Positions 60,172 through 64,000 of a DNA stretch of 64,000 nt are shown here, piece after piece. Source of the stretch: Ancrocorticia sp047602305 (GTDB lineage Bacteria > Actinomycetota > Actinomycetes > Actinomycetales > Actinomycetaceae); assembly GCA_047602305.1 (NCBI GenBank), contig JASGHO010000001.1, forward strand, positions 1,178,001 to 1,242,000, written 5' to 3'. Position 1 is the stretch's first letter; every line of letters begins with the position of its first letter. Below the pieces are notes generated by a model. That model was not told where the DNA came from. It did no database searches and worked only from the letters and a program-made list of their open reading frames with translations. The position numbers were made by a program, and so were the translations under genes.

Positions 60172-61091
60172 AGCTCGATCCCTTCGTGAGTCAGCAGTTC
60201 ATAGCTGAGGTCGGACTGAAAACGGATGGTGCCGCGACGGTGCGACCAACATCCTGTGTTGACGGCGACGGAGAGAACGGACGGGTGGCGAGCAGAGTTC
60301 TCGATGTTGACACCCATGACCGACCTCTTTCCACCCAGCCCCTGAGGTCCCAGCCCAATGGAATCAATGGCATCTTTGAGAGCCACTTCGAGCTCCGCGG
60401 CCATCTCATTCGTACTGTGGCTCCCCACTGGGCGCATGAGCGCGGCCTTGGACATGTAGGCGGCGGAATCGATCGACGTTCCAATACCCACACCAACGAG
60501 CAGTGGAGGGCAGGCATTGACGCCATAGGACGTCATGACATCCAGGACAAACTTCACTGCTGCTTCATAACCTTCACCCGGCATGAGGGTCTTTCCCTGG
60601 CCGGGCAACGAGCAGCCCCCGCCAGCGAGGTAGACATCCACTTCGAGGATGTCCGAATTGGGAACCATCTGGGTATAGATCCATGGGGATTTGGTTCCTG
60701 TGTTGGTCCCGGTGTTGAACTCTTGGAAAGTTTCCACCGAGTTCAGCCGCAGCGGGGCCGCCTTGGTCGCAACTGAAACGGCCTCACGTAGGACGTCCTC
60801 CATGACGTCGATCAGAGGAAACCGTGTTCCGACACGCATAAACATCTGGATAAGGCCCGTGTCCTGGCACGAGGGACGTTTGAGATCCCAGGCCAGATTC
60901 TGGTTCTTTACCATCGTCTCGTAGATCATCCGGGCCATCGGCTGATCTTCTTCTTCGGCGAGCTCTCGCAGTCGATTCGTCACGTCATCGGGCAGCTTCT
61001 GGCTGACCAATGAGGTGAACTTTCCAATCGTGTCCACAAGTTTCTGGGCGCCTTCAACAACGAGCGGTGAGTCCAAAGTCTGAGCACTCAT
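60168..61091 (-). CDS. ttdA: L(+)-tartrate dehydratase / class I fumarase, alpha subunit
   Basis: 307 residues (E. coli TtdA 303). Holds the [4Fe-4S] cluster; three Cys are visible in RPSCQDTGLIQMFMRVG, AGGGCSLPGQGK and GVNACPPLLVGVGIGTSID. AAGGAGG lies 9 nt before the ATG. Start of the ttdA-ttdB-DASS operon, downstream of an AraC regulator on the same strand. The 362-bp gap 61092-61453 contains the promoter region with GGAGG-N6-CCTCC at 61387-61402; no gene seen. Confidence 0.9.
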   Translation of the reverse strand: MSAQTLDSPLVVEGAQKLVDTIGKFTSLVSQKLPDDVTNRLRELAEEEDQPMARMIYETMVKNQNLAWDLKRPSCQDTGLIQMFMRVGTRFPLIDVMEDVLREAVSVATKAAPLRLNSVETFQEFNTGTNTGTKSPWIYTQMVPNSDILEVDVYLAGGGCSLPGQGKTLMPGEGYEAAVKFVLDVMTSYGVNACPPLLVGVGIGTSIDSAAYMSKAALMRPVGSHSTNEMAAELEVALKDAIDSIGLGPQGLGGKRSVMGVNIENSARHPSVLSVAVNTGCWSHRRGTIRFQSDLSYELLTHEGIEL

Positions 61092-61386
61092 AAGCCCGTC
61101 ACCTCCTTGCTATAGGTTCGGCTTGTTCACCTTCAAGGATTGCCGGAGCGCAGGCGGCGCACAGTGCTGGATTTCGGTAATTCGAGGTACCTTCGACGGC
61201 CTCCTTCGTTCAAATACTGCGGCTCACAATCGTTCGGGGATGTAAATCCCCCACTCGTCCACACGAAGTTGACCAGCGTATTTGCGAACTGTTCGGGACT
61301 TTGGTGGGTGAAATGGCACACGCCGCCATCTGAAGATTTCCCCCAGGGGCGGGCGCCACAAGGTTGGAATTACTCCAATATAAAGG

Positions 61387-61402
61387 GGAGGGATATACCT
61401 CC
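61387..61402. promoter_or_regulatory. GGAGG-GATATA-CCTCC palindrome upstream of ttdA
   Basis: A 5-bp inverted repeat around GATATA in the AraC-ttdA gap, next to an AT-rich TATAAAG stretch. It may be part of a promoter or operator; weak evidence. Confidence 0.3.
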
Positions 61403-61453
61403 GCCTCAGATGCCGTTTCCCCTGGCCATTACCTCAGAACACGGGACAGTCCC

Positions 61454-62548
61454 CTACCCTGTGAGCTGCTCCAGATTTGCAATGAGAAGCTTCGCAAGAG
61501 ACACCGAATCATCCAGGATCCCTGCTACCTCCGAACTTCGCGTGGTGGTGGACTGAGCGCCGCTATCCCCAATAGCCGCGTTCTCATCGGTACCGGCAAA
61601 CTCTCGCAGGCGCGCTCGGATCTCCTCGTCATCTCGACCAACGAACCGTTGATGAAACACTTCATCCACTTCACGAATATCCTCGCCGATCTCACGCAAG
61701 TAGTGACGATACTGCGACGGCGTCTTGCAGAATGCACTCTGAAAGGCTGCGTTGAAGGCCTTGACCTCGGAAAATCCGTTATCCAAGGCGATATCAACGA
61801 TTCTCTTGGAGGTGTAGCCCAAGTCGCGGACAGCCTGAGCCAGACGAACCCGGCGGATGTACTCCGACGTCGTCATTCCCAAAACCTGAGTGAACAACTG
61901 CGAGACGTAACCGGGGTTATAGCCAGCCACCTCACCAAGTTGGCGCAAAGTGATGCGCCGCTGAAAGTTCTGGTCTATGTAGGCCATGATGCTGCGCAAC
62001 ACCTCGTCCCGCTGGGAATCTTCCATGCGCACTCCCTGTTCGTCAGGGACAGTAAACTGCTCCAACAAGATGGCGACGACGTGGGCAAGATCGGACTCGT
62101 AGCGGGCTATCGTCCCGGCCAATCCCCCAATGGGAGTCGCCAGCATCATCCGCGACAGTAGGCGACGCAGCATCACGAACGCAGCCGCATCGAACGTCAA
62201 GGGAGTGGAACGACAATCGAAATGCGGCAGTTTGCCATCAGAATGAAAACTTGCCAAATAGACCGAGTCGATGTGCAGGAGCAACGCAACGCTGCGCGGT
62301 TGAGTAGCTAGTGTCGCATGCCCTTCACGAGAATTGATGAGCACCATATCGCCCGGCCCCAATACCGAGACGCGGCCAGCCGCACATACTTCAACCTCAC
62401 CGGAAAGAATAAGCAGCAACTCAGGAGCGGCGTGCCAGTTGTAGTGGTACGAGCCAATCTCGTACACGTATTGCCACGAACGAATGCCTCGCTTGGGCGC
62501 GACGTGCTCGAAGTAGAACTCATTGGGGTTGGTTTGCAGTCGTCGCAT
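61454..62548 (-). CDS. AraC-family transcriptional regulator
   Basis: 364 residues. The N-terminal cupin-like sensing domain (YEIGSYHYNWHAAPELLLILSGEVEV, VLGPGDMVLINSREGHA) is followed by a C-terminal double HTH at about 195-285 (RITLRQLGEVAGYNPGYVSQLF, then YIRRVRLAQAVRDLGYTSKRIVDIALDNGFSEVKAFNAAF). Probably activates the ttd operon in response to a dicarboxylate; E. coli uses a LysR regulator for that job. Confidence 0.9.
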   Translation of the reverse strand: MRRLQTNPNEFYFEHVAPKRGIRSWQYVYEIGSYHYNWHAAPELLLILSGEVEVCAAGRVSVLGPGDMVLINSREGHATLATQPRSVALLLHIDSVYLASFHSDGKLPHFDCRSTPLTFDAAAFVMLRRLLSRMMLATPIGGLAGTIARYESDLAHVVAILLEQFTVPDEQGVRMEDSQRDEVLRSIMAYIDQNFQRRITLRQLGEVAGYNPGYVSQLFTQVLGMTTSEYIRRVRLAQAVRDLGYTSKRIVDIALDNGFSEVKAFNAAFQSAFCKTPSQYRHYLREIGEDIREVDEVFHQRFVGRDDEEIRARLREFAGTDENAAIGDSGAQSTTTRSSEVAGILDDSVSLAKLLIANLEQLTG

Positions 62549-62700
62549 AATGACAGTCTGACTGAAGCGCAGTTACACACGTTGGGTCCATGGTCATGAG
62601 CCAGGGAACCTGGCAACATTGATGAGCCCGAGCTCTCCACTCCAGCTCGACGGTTTAACCCACAAGTCCGCTAGCTGATCATTCATGGGAAGATATAACC

Positions 62701-62970
62701 ATGCGAGCCATCATGACTGTCACCGGTTTGGACCACACCGGCATCATTGCAGCGATTGCCACCGGCCTGGCCGAGCGCAACGCCAACATCACAAACGTCT
62801 CCCAGACCCTCATGGGTGAGTACTTCACCATGATCTTGCAGGTGGATTTCGAGGAAAGCGACATCACGCTGCCCGAACTCCAGTCCGCGATGGTTGAGGT
62901 GGGCCGCGAGGTGGGCATGGAAGTACGCATGCAGTCCGAGGCCATCTTCAACGCCATGCACAAGCTCTAG
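62701..62970 (+). CDS. ACT-domain protein (UPF0237)
   Basis: 89 residues, a single ACT domain: AIMTVTGLDHTGIIAAIATGLAERNANITNVSQTLM and FTMILQVDFEESDITLPEL. ACT domains bind small ligands such as amino acids. Together with the UPF0210 gene 12 nt downstream it forms a conserved pair in many Gram-positives; biochemical role not established. GGGAAG precedes the ATG. Confidence 0.93.
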   Translation: MRAIMTVTGLDHTGIIAAIATGLAERNANITNVSQTLMGEYFTMILQVDFEESDITLPELQSAMVEVGREVGMEVRMQSEAIFNAMHKL

Positions 62971-62982
62971 GGGGCATCTGGC

Positions 62983-64000
62983 ATGGCTATGGACACCGCC
63001 AAGAATATTCTCGAAACCATCCAGATGATCTCCGAAGATCGTCTGGACATCCGCACCGTCACGATGGGCATCTCGCTACTCGACTGCGCCGATTCCGACG
63101 GCGAACGGGCCCGGGAACGCTGCTACGAGCGGATCACGACGCAGGCTGCACGGCTCGTCGAGGTATGCGAAGGGATCGAAGCCGAACTGGGAATCCCTAT
63201 CATCAACAAGCGGATTTCCGTCTCTCCGATTGCCATGGTGGCTGGTTCCTCACGGGAATCTGACCTGCGGCCGTGGGCCAACATGCTCGACGCCGCCGGT
63301 AAAGCCGCTGGCGTTGACTTCATCGGCGGATTCTCCGCGCTGGTGGAAAAGGGCGCCACACGGGCCGATGAGGCGTTGATGGACTCGATTCCGGAAGCGC
63401 TGGCCTCGACCGATATCGTCTGTTCATCGGTCAACATCGGCTCCTCGCGGGCAGGCATCAACATGGATGCTGTGGCTCGCATGGGTCAGATAGTGCGGGA
63501 TGCCGCGCATGGTTCGCAGGGCGGACTGGGCGCCGCCAAACTGGTGGTGTTCGCCAACTCCGTGGGTGACAATCCCTTCATGGCCGGCGCCTTCCACGGT
63601 CCAGAAATGCCCGATTGCGTCGTGTCAGTTGGAGTGTCCGGCCCCGGCGTCATTCGCCGCGCGATCGACGGCGCCGCCGATGCACCATTCGACGTTCTTG
63701 CGGAGACCATCAAGAAGGCGGCTTTTAAGGTAACCCGCATGGGTGAATTGGTGGGGCGTTTGGCGGCCGAACGGCTCGGAGTGAGCTTCGGAATCGTCGA
63801 TCTCTCGTTGGCTCCCACAGCGGAAGTCGGCGACTCAGTGGCCCGTGCTCTTGAAGCGATGGGTCTGGAGCGCGTCGGCGCCCACGGGACCACGGCGGCG
63901 TTGGCATTGCTGAACGACGCGGTGAAGAAGGGCGGGCTCATGGCCTGCTCGCGCGTGGGCGGATTGTCTGGATCCTTCATCCCGGTCTCCGAGGACGAAG
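62983..64000 (+). CDS. UPF0210 (DUF711/PFL-family) protein, 3' end cut by window
   Basis: First 339 residues visible of a ~450-residue family. Marks: NILETIQMISEDRLDIRTVTMGISLLDC, INKRISVSPIAMVAGSS, VDFIGGFSALVEKG, VSGPGVIRRAI and IKKAAFKVTRMGELVG. Related to a fold near pyruvate formate-lyase but the function is unknown. Pairs with the ACT gene; possibly the ACT domain regulates it. GGGGGC lies upstream of the ATG. Confidence 0.92.
   Translation, partial: MAMDTAKNILETIQMISEDRLDIRTVTMGISLLDCADSDGERARERCYERITTQAARLVEVCEGIEAELGIPIINKRISVSPIAMVAGSSRESDLRPWANMLDAAGKAAGVDFIGGFSALVEKGATRADEALMDSIPEALASTDIVCSSVNIGSSRAGINMDAVARMGQIVRDAAHGSQGGLGAAKLVVFANSVGDNPFMAGAFHGPEMPDCVVSVGVSGPGVIRRAIDGAADAPFDVLAETIKKAAFKVTRMGELVGRLAAERLGVSFGIVDLSLAPTAEVGDSVARALEAMGLERVGAHGTTAALALLNDAVKKGGLMACSRVGGLSGSFIPVSEDE

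Noticed and set aside
1..64000. Frequent GACGACGGCG / CGCCGTCGTC words as a chromosome-architecture motif
   Set aside because: Most occurrences are Asp-Asp-Gly or Val-Val codons inside genes in this GC-rich genome; strand bias could not be judged without counting the whole chromosome.
1..64000. tRNA, rRNA, riboswitch (FMN, T-box, lysine) or CRISPR
   Set aside because: I scanned the gaps, including upstream of dapA, ribF and proS, and saw no T-loop GGTTCGA arms, T-box sequence or conserved riboswitch core.

Overview
The window is a dense, mostly minus-strand stretch of a high-GC actinobacterial chromosome. The housekeeping order rimP-nusA-ylxR-infB-rbfA-truB, ribF-rpsO-pnp-M16 peptidase, and frr/pyrH-cdsA-rlmN-dxr-rseP-ispG-GNAT resembles that of mycobacteria. 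Gene density, choline-binding-type repeat proteins, TANNNT-type leaderless promoters and several surface proteins fit the Actinomycetaceae (Trueperella/Arcanobacterium/Schaalia-like). The genus is inference only.

Layout. 1-2.7 kb: truncated AI-2E-type permease and dapA, separated by a ~200-bp nested palindromic repeat. 3.0-11.7 kb: a nine-gene iron-uptake operon read right to left: FTR1 permease, P19-type lipoprotein, DUF2318 Fe-S-like membrane protein, two MacB-type permeases, ABC ATPase, FMN-binding lipoprotein, ApbE. It has a DtxR/IdeR-like box upstream and a strong hairpin after P19. 12-19 kb: large secreted subtilase with GDWDGDG repeats, GNAT, PTS IIBCA. 19-26.6 kb: dapB, M16 peptidase, a Phd/RelE toxin-antitoxin pair, pnp, rpsO, ribF; the rpsO-pnp gap carries an array of about nine small hairpins. 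26.6-32.4 kb: two tandem paralogous VWA surface proteins divergent from an HTH regulator and a Ser/Thr kinase. 32.5-39.7 kb: translation/transcription factor cluster. 39.7-42.8 kb: two paralogous choline-binding-repeat surface proteins. 43-55.5 kb: membrane protein, proS, second copy of the 200-bp repeat, GNAT, ispG, rseP, dxr, DivIVA-like gene, rlmN, cdsA, frr, pyrH. 55.6-62.5 kb: degenerate receiver protein, two DASS anion transporters, L-tartrate dehydratase/fumarase subunits, AraC regulator. 62.7-64 kb: ACT-domain protein and a truncated UPF0210 protein.

How the genes work together. Iron uptake couples a permease and a periplasm-type iron lipoprotein to an apparent electron-delivery arm in which a flavinylated lipoprotein seems to stand where thioredoxin-like proteins sit in related operons. 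The ttdA/ttdB pair with its DASS transporter forms a dicarboxylate (tartrate/malate/fumarate) utilisation unit next to an AraC regulator. The kinase, HTH protein and VWA pair look like one sensory/surface module. dxr and ispG (MEP isoprenoid pathway) flank the site-2 protease, as in mycobacteria.

Most unusual non-coding signals: the pnp-leader hairpin array, the two copies of the 200-bp nested palindrome with flanking near-direct repeats, a family of related hairpins (core AGAGGTCACGCC) at transcription-unit ends, a perfect palindrome holding the ispG start codon, and an in-frame 75-bp duplication/insertion inside dxr. I saw no tRNA, rRNA, CRISPR array, IS element or replication origin.
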